Positions 25,699 through 33,549 of a stretch of DNA of 64,000 nt are shown here, one piece after another (within the stretch, counting starts at the first letter, position 1; each line of letters starts with the position of its first letter). Location of the stretch: positions 25,887 through 89,886 of the forward strand of contig CAZOAR010000003.1 of NCBI GenBank assembly GCA_964577985.1. The letters run 5' to 3'. The translations under genes and the position numbers were made by a program. The notes beneath the pieces are model-generated. The model had not been told where the DNA came from, did not search any database, and saw only the letters and a program-made list of their open reading frames with translations. This stretch comes from CAZOAR01 sp964577985 (GTDB taxonomy: Bacteria; Gemmatimonadota; CAZMKB01; CAZNLH01).

Positions 25699-25727
25699 AA
25701 TATAAGGAGTGCCCCGAAGATTGTCAA
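25699..25727 (-). promoter_or_regulatory. Sigma-70 promoter of the CDP-sugar operon
   Basis: On the minus strand TTGACA (25727-25722), 17 bp, TATATT (25704-25699). Transcription should start near 25692, giving a leader of about 70 nt before rfbF. Confidence 0.8.
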
Positions 25728-26162
25728 TGAAGGGTTTCAAGCGCCTCTGGTGCCGTTTGATGGCGTCTACCGGCTCAATGATGCCGGTAAGCCGGGATTT
25801 CGTCTCTGAGGAAGCTTTGAAAGCCGATATTTATTATCCAGGCGAAAAAAAACAATTTTTCCTTGCTTTTCACGATTTAATTGTACTAATTTAATAGGCG
25901 AGGAAGATGAATCTCGCCAGCTATGTATGAATGTTATGCTTGATACTTCCCGCGGGGAATAGCGGAGGAGTCCGGGCGCGGGCCATCTGAACGGCTCAAC
26001 AATTGTTTTTCCTGTCTATGCAGAAGGAAAAGAGGGGGGTGATAGAAGCCGGAGGAAAGGATTGATTATCCAGGAGTTCTTATCATCGAGAATGTCAATA
26101 TCCAGGGTTGGTTGTTTTTTCGAGAGTCATTGAGGTACCCCGCGAAAGAGGAGAAGTTGATT
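25728..26162. other. Non-coding divergent region between rfbF and pal
   Basis: No gene is supported here. An AT-rich stretch at about 25835-25895 with runs of A and T is the likely promoter area for pal, but no clean sigma-70 hexamer pair was found. TTCCCGCGGGGAA near 25948 is a short palindrome of unknown meaning. Confidence 0.5.
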
Positions 26163-26732
26163 ATGAGAGCATTTCTGACTGGCCGGAATTGGCTGATACT
26201 TGGGCTGCTGCTGACTATAGTTTTTGTCGGATGCGCCAAGCAGGAACCAATCCCCGAGATAGACGAAGACGCCGCGAGGCTCGAGCAGGAGAGGCTTAGA
26301 AAAGAAGAAGAAGAGAGACTTCGCCAGCAGAGGGCGGAAGAGGAGAGACAACGCCTGGCTGAGGAAGAGGCGAGAGCGAAGAAGGCGTTCGAGGAGCAGA
26401 TGTCGGTCACCATTCATTTCGATTTTGACAAGTCTTCGCTGAGGGCCGATGCCAGGGAGATTCTGTCACAGAAGGCAACTCTTCTGCGCCAGCGCCCGTC
26501 AGTCAAGATAAGAATCGAAGGGCACTGCGACAAGTGGGGTACGGAAGAGTACAACCTCGCTCTCGGCGAAAGGCGAGCCAGCGTCGCAGCAGACTATCTC
26601 GTAAATGCGGGGATCGAGGCGGGTCGCATATCGAAGATAAGTTATGGGAAGGAACGGCCCCTGAATACTGCTGACACTCGAGAGGCCTGGGCGGAGAACC
26701 GTCGGGGAGAATTCCATATTACTTCCTGGTAG
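26163..26732 (+). CDS. pal: Peptidoglycan-associated lipoprotein Pal (OmpA-type)
   Basis: A lipoprotein signal ends in the lipobox FVGC with lipidated C24. A charged helical linker of about 45 residues (RLRKEEEERLRQQRAEEERQ) follows. The OmpA C-terminal domain binds peptidoglycan: SVTIHFDFDKSSLRADAREIL and IRIEGHCDKWGTEEYNLALGERRA are textbook Pal motifs. It sits on the inner face of the outer membrane. No tolB or tolA is next to it. GAGGAG lies about 8 nt before the ATG; 189 residues. Confidence 0.94.
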   Translation: MRAFLTGRNWLILGLLLTIVFVGCAKQEPIPEIDEDAARLEQERLRKEEEERLRQQRAEEERQRLAEEEARAKKAFEEQMSVTIHFDFDKSSLRADAREILSQKATLLRQRPSVKIRIEGHCDKWGTEEYNLALGERRASVAADYLVNAGIEAGRISKISYGKERPLNTADTREAWAENRRGEFHITSW

Positions 26733-26763
26733 CGACTTCAACAGGTCCGCAGCGTGACTAACT

Positions 26764-26834
26764 GGGGTCAATGCCCCCGGCCTTGTTAAATGTATGTTCG
26801 ACACTCGTCGAAGGGGCTCGGTGGTTTTGACCCC
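26764..26834. repeat. 71-bp multi-stem palindromic element
   Basis: Perfect outer arms GGGGTCAA (26764-26771) and TTGACCCC (26827-26834) enclose GCCCC/GGGGC (26773-26778 with 26813-26817) and the hairpin TTCGAC-ACTC-GTCGAA (26797-26812). The GGGGTCA ends resemble REP/MITE elements mobilised by Y1 (RAYT) transposases. It lies in the 304-bp non-coding gap between pal and glgC, which holds no other recognised feature. It could also end pal transcripts, though it lacks a T-run. Confidence 0.55.
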
Positions 26835-27036
26835 GGTTTTGCGCAGGCACGGGATGCGATGTCTTTTCTGTAGCGCGAGGACAGGGTTACATGCTTCTAT
26901 CGCCATGACCTGCAGGTGGACCGGCCGGGGAAGAGATGACGATCCCGGATCGGGACGGCAATCCTGTTCTTGTATCCACGGCCTGCAGGATGAACAGCGA
27001 CAGGATATGCCCCAGCTGTGAGGGGAGACGACAGTA

Positions 27037-28266
27037 ATGAGAGAAAAGGTCCTCGGGATGATCCTGGCAGGCGGGAAGGGAGAGCGGCTCTATCCTCTGA
27101 CCCAGGAGAGATCGAAACCGGCGGTTCCATTTGGTGGCAAGTACAGAATTGTCGACTTCGTCCTCAACAACTTCATCAACTCTGCAATCTACTCGATCTT
27201 CGTACTCGTTCAATTCAAGTCACAATCCCTGCAGGATCACTTGAGAGAAGGGTGGCAGTTCAGCGGGCTCGTGAAAGATCACTTCATCACGGCTGTGCCC
27301 GCTCAGCAGAGGACGAGCGGGTCCTGGTACAAGGGTACGGCTGACGCCATATATCAAAACCTTCATCTTGTCAAAGGATCGAGTTCCTCGGTCGTCGCGA
27401 TATTCGGGGCGGATCACATCTACAAGATGAATATATCTCAGATGGTGAATTATCACTATCGCAAACGAGCCTCTGTCACCGTGGCGGCATTGCCTGTCCC
27501 GGTGGAGAAAGCTCACCAGTATGGCGTCATAGAAATTGATGAGAACTGGAAGATGCTGAGTTTTACAGAAAAACCGGAAGAACCAAGGACGATTCCCGGC
27601 CATCCTAACCTGTGCCTGATCTCCCTGGGGAACTATCTGTTCAAGAAGGACACTCTTATAGAAGAGCTGGAGACAGATGCCGAAAAGGAGTCGGAACATG
27701 ATTTTGGCAGGTCTATTTTTCCCGAGATGTGCAAGCGGCGAGATGTTTATGTCTATGACTTCAGGGACAACCGGATTCCCGAGAGCCTGAAGGGTGAGGA
27801 GCCCTCCTACTGGAGGGACATCGGCACCATCGAGGAGTATTTCGATGCCAACATGGATCTGAAGAATATTGATCCTGCTTTCAATCTATATAACAGGAGC
27901 TGGCTCGTTAAGACAGTCAGCTACGGAGACCCTCCCGCGAAATTTGTCTTTGACGAGAAGGGAAGAAAGGGAGAGACGATAGACTCAATAGTGGCCGAGG
28001 GTTGCATCATCAGCGGCGGTGTAGTGAAGGATTCTGTCCTTGGCAGGAACGTCCATATCCACAGCTACACCGAGGTCAGGAACTCCATACTTTTCGATGG
28101 CGTTGATGTAGGAAGGGCCTGTCGCCTCAATAATGTTATCATAGACAAACACAACAAGATTCCGGCCGGGACAACGATAGGCTACGATCCCGATGAAGAC
28201 AAGCGAAGGTTCTTCATCAGTGAGGCAGGAATTGTTGTGATCCCCGTGGACTACAGGTGGGAGTGA
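27037..28266 (+). CDS. glgC: Glucose-1-phosphate adenylyltransferase
   Basis: Makes ADP-glucose for glycogen. The N-terminal nucleotidyltransferase domain has MILAGGKGERLYPLTQERSKPAVPFGGKYRIVDF, AQQRTSGSWYKGTADAIYQN and IFGADHIYKM. A left-handed beta-helix C-terminus (IISGGVVKDSVLGRNVHIHSYTEV) completes it. 409 residues matches bacterial GlgC. It is a single gene here, with glycogen synthase not in the window. Confidence 0.97.
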   Translation: MREKVLGMILAGGKGERLYPLTQERSKPAVPFGGKYRIVDFVLNNFINSAIYSIFVLVQFKSQSLQDHLREGWQFSGLVKDHFITAVPAQQRTSGSWYKGTADAIYQNLHLVKGSSSSVVAIFGADHIYKMNISQMVNYHYRKRASVTVAALPVPVEKAHQYGVIEIDENWKMLSFTEKPEEPRTIPGHPNLCLISLGNYLFKKDTLIEELETDAEKESEHDFGRSIFPEMCKRRDVYVYDFRDNRIPESLKGEEPSYWRDIGTIEEYFDANMDLKNIDPAFNLYNRSWLVKTVSYGDPPAKFVFDEKGRKGETIDSIVAEGCIISGGVVKDSVLGRNVHIHSYTEVRNSILFDGVDVGRACRLNNVIIDKHNKIPAGTTIGYDPDEDKRRFFISEAGIVVIPVDYRWE

Positions 28267-28387
28267 AAGCGGAGCGCCTCATCTTCTTGTCGGCCACCAT
28301 CTCCTGTTGAACATGCAGATCATGCACCGCACTGAAAGCGTCCCGGGAGAAGTGTATCCCGCTCCAGGGTTTGACTTTCGTCTAATC

Positions 28388-28416
28388 TTGACTTGCAAAC
28401 TGATCTGATTTATGAT
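28388..28416 (+). promoter_or_regulatory. Sigma-70 promoter of the NtrC-type regulator
   Basis: TTGACT (28388-28393), 17 bp, TATGAT (28411-28416). The predicted start near 28423 leaves a leader of about 120 nt before the TTG start codon. Confidence 0.75.
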
Positions 28417-28543
28417 ATCCTTCTCCTGACTTTGCCGGTCTTCCGCGCCCACAGGAGCAATCGGCGGAGGATGGCCGATACGGAGGCCCCCGGGATGCTT
28501 CGGCAAGGCCGTCTGGTGACACATTCTGAAGGGAGATCAATCC

Positions 28544-29923
28544 TTGGTTCCCGCAAAAATCCTGATTATTGAAGATGAAAAACTGATACGCTGGTCTCTC
28601 CGAGAAAGACTGGAAAAAGAGGGATATGGTGTGGAGGAAAGCGCTTCGGGTCACGAAGGGCTTCAGAAGTTGAAGGAGGACGGTGAATACGACCTGGTTC
28701 TGCTCGACTACAAGCTTCCTGATAAGGATGGCCTGGAGGTTCTGAAGAATATAGCACAGGACTTTGCAGACACTCTTGTGATAATGATGACCGCGTACAG
28801 CACCGTGAACAGTGCTGTAGAGGCCATGAAACTCGGCGCGTATGATTATGTCAACAAACCTTTCAACATGGATGAACTCCTCCTGACTATCGACAAGGCG
28901 CTCGAGACGACGAGCCTGAGACGCGAGATCAGGACCCTCAGGAAACAGCAGCAGGACAAGTTCGGCTCAAAACAGATGATCGGCTCGAGCCCGGAAATGA
29001 TCGAAGTGTTCAATTTGATCGACAAGGTTTCTCAGAGCGATACGACTACGGTCCTCCTTCAGGGAGAGAGTGGCACCGGCAAAGACCTTGTAGCCAAGGT
29101 TGTTCATTTCAAGAGCAGCAGAGCCGGTAAAGCATTCATGACGATCACCTGCTCCGCTCTTCCTGAAAACCTCCTGGAAAGCGAGCTGTTTGGCCACGAG
29201 AAGGGGGCGTTCACCGATGCCAAGTCTCAGAAGGTCGGGCTCCTGGAACTTGCTGATAACGGCACCGTCTTCATGGATGAGATCGGGGATCTCTCTCTGC
29301 CACTGCAGGCGAAACTCCTCAGGTTCATGGAGGAAAAAGCATACAAACGCGTTGGGGGGATTCGGGATCATTTCGTTGACGTGAGAATCATTGCCGCGAC
29401 AAACAAGGATCTTGAGACAGAGGTAAGGGCCGGGAGATTCCGCAATGACCTTTACTACAGATTAAAGGTTGTGCCGATCTACCTCCCGCCGCTGAGAGAG
29501 AGGACCGGCGATCTTCCTCTCCTGATAAAGCTCTTCATCGACGGGTTTAATCGAGACCTCAAGAAGAGAGTCAAGGGAGTCTCGAAGGCGGCGATGGAGC
29601 GCCTCCTGGCTTATCGCTGGCCAGGCAATGTCCGGGAACTCAGGAATATAATCGAGCGTTCAATCCTGCTGGGCAGTGGAGATGAAATAGCAGTGGATGA
29701 TTTGCCCCTGGAATTGCGGGAGGGAGGTCGAGTGTTTTCGGAAGAGCATTCGCCCTATCCAAGACTGACCAGAGAAGGGCTGGATTTCAGTCGTCTCGAG
29801 AGAGATCTGGTAGAGCAGGCCCTGGCGTTAGCCGGAGGGAACCAGACGAAGGCCGCGAAACTGCTCGGTATGAACAGAGACCAGATAAGATACAGGATTG
29901 AGAAGTTTGGCATGAAGGATTGA
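28544..29923 (+). CDS. NtrC-family sigma-54 activator (response regulator)
   Basis: Three domains are complete. The receiver (1-120) has the acidic pair at E10-D11, phospho-acceptor D55 (LLDYKLPDKDG), MTAYS and NKPF. The AAA+ domain (about 145-375) has Walker A GESGTGKD, Walker B VFMDEIGDLSL and the arginine-finger region RFRNDLYYRLKVVP. The sigma-54 contact loop reads GAFTDA instead of GAFTGA, a variant seen in other activators. A Fis-type helix-turn-helix (GGNQTKAAKLLGMNRDQIRYRIEKFG) ends it. The TTG start has GGGAG about 8 nt upstream. No kinase is adjacent. Tandem palindromes and a sigma-54 promoter lie directly downstream. Confidence 0.95.
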   Translation: MVPAKILIIEDEKLIRWSLRERLEKEGYGVEESASGHEGLQKLKEDGEYDLVLLDYKLPDKDGLEVLKNIAQDFADTLVIMMTAYSTVNSAVEAMKLGAYDYVNKPFNMDELLLTIDKALETTSLRREIRTLRKQQQDKFGSKQMIGSSPEMIEVFNLIDKVSQSDTTTVLLQGESGTGKDLVAKVVHFKSSRAGKAFMTITCSALPENLLESELFGHEKGAFTDAKSQKVGLLELADNGTVFMDEIGDLSLPLQAKLLRFMEEKAYKRVGGIRDHFVDVRIIAATNKDLETEVRAGRFRNDLYYRLKVVPIYLPPLRERTGDLPLLIKLFIDGFNRDLKKRVKGVSKAAMERLLAYRWPGNVRELRNIIERSILLGSGDEIAVDDLPLELREGGRVFSEEHSPYPRLTREGLDFSRLERDLVEQALALAGGNQTKAAKLLGMNRDQIRYRIEKFGMKD

Positions 29924-29934
29924 TTACGGGCACG

Positions 29935-29971
29935 TGGGGAATATTCACCAGCTGATGCGGAGTATTCAGCA
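29935..29971. promoter_or_regulatory. Tandem palindromic activator sites
   Basis: TGGGGAATATTCACCA (29935-29950, 14 of 16 positions symmetric) and TGCGGAGTATTCAGCA (29956-29971) match each other at 13 of 16 positions. Their centres are 21 bp, two helical turns, apart. They start 12 nt after the activator gene and lie 140-175 bp upstream of the -24 element at 30111, a normal distance for enhancer sites. Related sequences lie before the second sigma-54 promoter near 40.7 kb. Confidence 0.6.
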
Positions 29972-30109
29972 GATTTCCTTCCGCGGTCTCTCCACAGCCC
30001 GGAGTGCCTTTTCTATGGCAGGACAATGGGTTTTACTAACATGATGTGAATATGGAAGTTACAACGTTGGCGGTGCCTTTGGCAACTACGTTGTTGATTC
30101 TGCCCATGA

Positions 30110-30125
30110 TGGCACAATCGTTGCC
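30110..30125 (+). promoter_or_regulatory. Sigma-54 promoter
   Basis: TGGCAC-AATCG-TTGCC: GG at 30111-30112 and GC at 30123-30124 are separated by 10 nt, as required for sigma-54. Transcription should begin near 30136. Between this and the tandem sites lies ACAACGT-20 nt-ACGTTGT (30060-30092), another dyad that might bind a DNA-bending or regulatory protein. Confidence 0.7.
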
Positions 30126-30135
30126 ATGATGTGAT

Positions 30136-30270
30136 CGCGAAAAGGGGAGGACATTGAATTGAGACGCAAAGATTCATCAGGTCTTCATAGAATATAGGAA
30201 CGGGGAAGGGATGAATGCGAGTTCATCCCGTACGGGGTCGGACTACGAGGGGGGTCCGGCCCCTTTTTTT
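30136..30270 (+). ncRNA. Candidate sigma-54-dependent small RNA
   Basis: A transcript from the sigma-54 promoter would be about 135 nt and end at a strong intrinsic terminator. It holds hairpin GGGATGAA-6 nt-TTCATCCC (30208-30229) and the terminator stem GGGGTCGGAC (30234-30243) with GTCCGGCCCC (30254-30263) followed by T7. No convincing reading frame lies inside. The layout (activator gene, enhancer sites, -24/-12 box, short terminated RNA) resembles Qrr-type regulatory RNA genes. It could instead be an attenuated leader of the PLP-enzyme gene 245 nt further on. Size and existence are predictions. Confidence 0.55.
30234..30270 (+). terminator. Intrinsic terminator of the candidate small RNA
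   Basis: A 10-bp stem with one G-U pair, a loop of about 10 nt and seven T residues (30264-30270). This is one of the strongest terminators in the window, yet it is not at the end of a protein gene. Confidence 0.85.
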
Positions 30271-30515
30271 GCGCGGAATGTTAGAAAAACGAACCCTCTG
30301 ATCTGCAGATCCCGCATGGTGCCCGATAGAACAGCGTGTCCCCGGGGAATCAATGGGCGGACGACCTGTGGATCACAGAACTCGTGTTTTGGTGTTGTCA
30401 AAGGATAACGAATGTTTTAAATTATCAGCCACCAAGATCCCCTTCACAGGGCAGGTTGCGGTAGCCCTGAGTGCCATGAGCACTGTCTATGCACCCGATC
30501 AGCGGGAGATGGATT

Positions 30516-31715
30516 ATGAGCGACAGGGAAATTGAGAAGAGGAGCTTTTCCACGATCTGCATCCACGGGTCAGGAGGCAAAGATCCTGCCACCGGTGCCC
30601 TTTCTACTCCCATATATCAAAGTTCCACGTTTGCCTTCCAGGATGTCAAACAGGGAGCTGAGATATTCTCCGGGGTTCGGGAAGGCTATTTCTATACGAG
30701 GCTGGGGAATCCAACGCATTCCGCCCTTGAGAGGGAAATGGCATACCTTGAAAATGGTGAAGACGCCCTTGCCCTGGCATCGGGTATGGCCGCGATTTCC
30801 AGCACAGTACTGACTCTGACGAAAGCGGGTGAGAACGTTGTTGCGTCGGATACGGTATATGGCGGCACTCACGAGCTCTTCATGGAGATGTTGAGCAGGC
30901 TGAACATAGAGGCCAGGGAGGTCGACGCGGTAGAGGCGGGGAATATCGAAAAGGCGATTGATGACCAGACCCGTCTGGTGTTGATCGAGACGCCAGCCAA
31001 TCCGACGCTGACAGTAATAGATATCTCCAGTTGCGCGAGAATCTGCCGTGATAAAGCCATTCCGCTTGTAGTGGATAACACATTCGCGAGCCCGTACTAT
31101 CAGAGACCCATTGAGCTGGGTGCCGACATCGTAGTCCACAGTGCCACGAAGTATATTGGCGGTCATGGTGATACGGTCGGCGGTGTCATAGTCGGGCGGA
31201 AGGATTTCATAGGGGAGGTCAGGAGGAGTACAGTGCGGGATCTGGGTGGCATAATCAGTCCATTCAATGCCTGGCTTCTCCTCAGAGGTTTGAAGACACT
31301 TCCGGTGAGGATGGAGAGGCACTCGGACAACGCGATGGAAATTGCCCAGTACCTTGAAGGGCATCCGAAGGTGGCGAGGGTATGGTATCCCGGTTTGAGA
31401 AGTCATCCCCAGCACCAGCTTGCCAGAAAGCAGCAGAGTGGATATGGTGGAATGATAGCTTTCGAGGTGAGAGGAGGCAGAGAAGCGGGTGAGATCCTCC
31501 TGAATTCAGTGGATCTTATCACGCTGTCAGTCAGCCTGGGTGATGTGGACACATTGATTGAACATCCGGCTTCGATGACTCACTCTACTTATTCTGAAGA
31601 GGATCTCAAGAAGATAGGGGTTACCGGTGGGTTTATCCGTCTGTCGGTGGGTCTCGAAAACGTGGAGGACCTTGTATATGACCTCTCTCAGGCCTTCAAG
31701 AAGATCCCCGGATGA
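30516..31715 (+). CDS. Trans-sulfuration PLP enzyme (methionine gamma-lyase / cystathionine gamma-lyase family)
   Basis: Cys/Met-metabolism fold-type I enzyme of 399 residues. Visible are TPIYQSSTFAF, YFYTRLGNPTHSALE (cofactor phosphate and substrate Tyr/Arg), the ALASGMAAISS loop, VVDNTFASPY and the PLP lysine in SATKYIGGHGDTVGG. The segment DTVYGGTHELF has Gly-Gly where Pseudomonas methionine gamma-lyase has Gly-Cys, so gamma-lyase, cystathionine lyase or synthase cannot be separated here. ATG at 30516 follows GGGAG by about 8 nt. Confidence 0.88.
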   Translation: MSDREIEKRSFSTICIHGSGGKDPATGALSTPIYQSSTFAFQDVKQGAEIFSGVREGYFYTRLGNPTHSALEREMAYLENGEDALALASGMAAISSTVLTLTKAGENVVASDTVYGGTHELFMEMLSRLNIEAREVDAVEAGNIEKAIDDQTRLVLIETPANPTLTVIDISSCARICRDKAIPLVVDNTFASPYYQRPIELGADIVVHSATKYIGGHGDTVGGVIVGRKDFIGEVRRSTVRDLGGIISPFNAWLLLRGLKTLPVRMERHSDNAMEIAQYLEGHPKVARVWYPGLRSHPQHQLARKQQSGYGGMIAFEVRGGREAGEILLNSVDLITLSVSLGDVDTLIEHPASMTHSTYSEEDLKKIGVTGGFIRLSVGLENVEDLVYDLSQAFKKIPG

Positions 31716-31825
31716 CAGGTTTCCATACGATGACGGGTAAGTACAGACTTGACAAATGACAGATCCGGAGGAGCTTTACTGTTTCCCTCGGACGACAACA
31801 ATTCGTGAAAGGAAAGGTCGTTGAT

Positions 31826-32893
31826 ATGCAAACGCTGTATGAGATGATTCACCAGGACCATGAGCAACTGGTTTTCTGCAACAATAGTGATGTTGGACTC
31901 AGAGCGATTGTCGCCATCCATAATACGACCCTCGGGCCGGCACTCGGAGGCACCAGGATGTGGCCCTACGCAACCGAGGATGAGGCCGTCGTGGATGTCC
32001 TCAGGCTTGCCCGCGGTATGACATATAAGGCCTCGGCAGCAGGATTGAACCTGGGGGGCGGCAAGGCCGTTGTCATAGCAGACCCGAAAAAAGACAAGAC
32101 AGAGGAACTCTTTCGGGCGTTCGGCCGGTTCATAGAGAGCCTTGGCGGAAGGTACATAACGGCGGAGGATGTGGGGACCTCGGTTGATGACATGGAATAC
32201 GTCTATATGGAGACGAAGCATGTCACCGGGATAACAACCGCGCATGGTGGAAGTGGGGATCCATCTCCTGTCACTGCCTTTGGAGTGTTCCAGGGCATAA
32301 AGGCTGCGGTTCTCGAGAAGATGGGCCTGGAATCAATCAAGGATCTGAAAGTCGCCGTCCAGGGCGCGGGTCATGTTGGTTACCATCTCATATCGTCCCT
32401 GGTCGAGGGGGGCGCTTCTGTCGTGGTGACAGATATCGATCCTGAAAAGGTGGAGAGGGTTGTCCGGGAGTTCGATGTCAAATCGGTCGAAGGGGACGCC
32501 ATATACAGTGCGGACGTTGATGTCTTTTCGCCCTGCGCCCTTGGAGCCGTCATAAACGATACGACCATACCGAAATTGAAATGCCAGATCATTGCGGGCG
32601 CCGCAAATAACCAGCTCGAGTCTGAGTATCACGGCCAGGAGCTTGAAAAACGTGAAATACTCTACGCTCCGGATTATGTGATAAATGCCGGCGGCCTTAT
32701 CAACGTCTCGATAGAGCTGCAAGGATACAACAGGGAAAGAGCAATGAGGCGCGCCGGACAGATATACGACCGCCTTCTGGAGGTCTTCGCGATCTCAAAG
32801 GAGGAGAACATTCCCACGAGCGAGGCCGCGGACAGGATGGCGGAAAAACGGATACACAGGATCGCCTCCCTGAAGAGGAGCTACATCCCCTGA
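31826..32893 (+). CDS. Leucine (branched-chain amino acid) dehydrogenase
   Basis: Glu/Leu/Phe/Val dehydrogenase family, 355 residues. The start QLVFCNNSDVGLRAIVAIHNTTLGPALGGTRMW, the catalytic-Lys region MTYKASAAGLNLGGGKAVV, the second lysine/aspartate region ITAEDVGTS and the NAD fold KVAVQGAGHVGYHL are as in Bacillus leucine dehydrogenase. It deaminates branched-chain amino acids to keto acids with NAD. A GTG at 31805 is an alternative start. It follows the PLP enzyme by 110 nt, suggesting shared amino-acid catabolism. Confidence 0.93.
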   Translation: MQTLYEMIHQDHEQLVFCNNSDVGLRAIVAIHNTTLGPALGGTRMWPYATEDEAVVDVLRLARGMTYKASAAGLNLGGGKAVVIADPKKDKTEELFRAFGRFIESLGGRYITAEDVGTSVDDMEYVYMETKHVTGITTAHGGSGDPSPVTAFGVFQGIKAAVLEKMGLESIKDLKVAVQGAGHVGYHLISSLVEGGASVVVTDIDPEKVERVVREFDVKSVEGDAIYSADVDVFSPCALGAVINDTTIPKLKCQIIAGAANNQLESEYHGQELEKREILYAPDYVINAGGLINVSIELQGYNRERAMRRAGQIYDRLLEVFAISKEENIPTSEAADRMAEKRIHRIASLKRSYIP

Positions 32894-32907
32894 ACCACGA
32901 CGTAAGG

Positions 32908-32937
32908 AGCTCCCTGCTATCCCCGCAGGGGGCTTTA
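32908..32937 (+). terminator. Terminator-like hairpin after leucine dehydrogenase
   Basis: AGCTCCCTGC (32908-32917) and GCAGGGGGCT (32925-32934) pair over 10 bp with one G-U, with a 7-nt loop and a short TTTA tail. The T-run is weak. Confidence 0.55.
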
Positions 32938-33087
32938 GACAATAGTGTCCCCTAACCCCCTGCACGGATAGGATATCGTGCTTCCCCTCTTCGATTGGCT
33001 TCGGCTGATCTTAAAACAACCCCTGTACATCATTGAATTCAGATCGACTGCTGGTCGACAGGCCACACAGGCACGAAAGGCAGCAAA

Positions 33088-33528
33088 ATGCCGGAAAAAG
33101 CGAAGATGAACAGGAGATCTTTCCTGGACCGTATCCTTAGAGGGGGAGTGGCACTGGTGGGCCTGTTCAATGCAGCTTTCGCCATCACCTATTTTCGTTC
33201 GGGAAGAGGGATGCGGCGAAAGTACGAGCGTATGCACAGGGTTGGGGAGCTCGACTATTTCGACCCGGGATACAGCAGGGTAATCAGGATTGATTCCGAT
33301 ACCGTCCTCGTGGCAAGAACCGCCGAAGGAAAGTTCTTCGCGTTGTCAGCCGTCTGCCCCCATAAAGGCTGCCTGGTGGAGTGGAACAAGGAGGAAAACA
33401 GGATGATCTGTCCCTGCCACGCTGCACTCTTCGATCTGAGGGGAAATGTGCTGAGCGGCCCTGCCCAGAAGAGTCTTGTCTCATACACTGTTGATGTCGT
33501 CGGTACGTTTATATATCTGAAAGTATAG
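33088..33528 (+). CDS. Rieske [2Fe-2S] protein of a bc-type quinol oxidase complex
   Basis: A twin-arginine-type start (MNRRSFLDRILRGG) with one membrane helix leads to the cluster motifs CPHKGC and CPCHAALFD at about residues 91 and 111; the first motif carries Cys and His ligands and the second likewise. The ending GPAQKSLVSYTVDVVG is the Pro-loop region. 146 residues. It starts the operon with cytochrome b and three multiheme cytochromes and would take the first electron from quinol at the outer face of the inner membrane. Confidence 0.93.
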   Translation: MPEKAKMNRRSFLDRILRGGVALVGLFNAAFAITYFRSGRGMRRKYERMHRVGELDYFDPGYSRVIRIDSDTVLVARTAEGKFFALSAVCPHKGCLVEWNKEENRMICPCHAALFDLRGNVLSGPAQKSLVSYTVDVVGTFIYLKV

Positions 33529-33549
33529 CTCCCATGGAGGCTTCCTGAT

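Noticed and set aside
28974..29300. GAFTDA as evidence that the activator cannot contact sigma-54
   Set aside because: GAFTDA occurs in other NtrC-family proteins with otherwise complete motor domains, and -24/-12 promoters lie nearby.
30136..30190. GACGCAAAG resembling the c-di-GMP (GEMM) riboswitch core
   Set aside because: The matching GGCAAACC helix and the tetraloop receptor region are absent, so only a 9-base match remains.
30211..30408. 65-codon open frame starting inside the candidate small RNA
   Set aside because: It reads straight through the intrinsic terminator and has low-complexity, unprotein-like composition.
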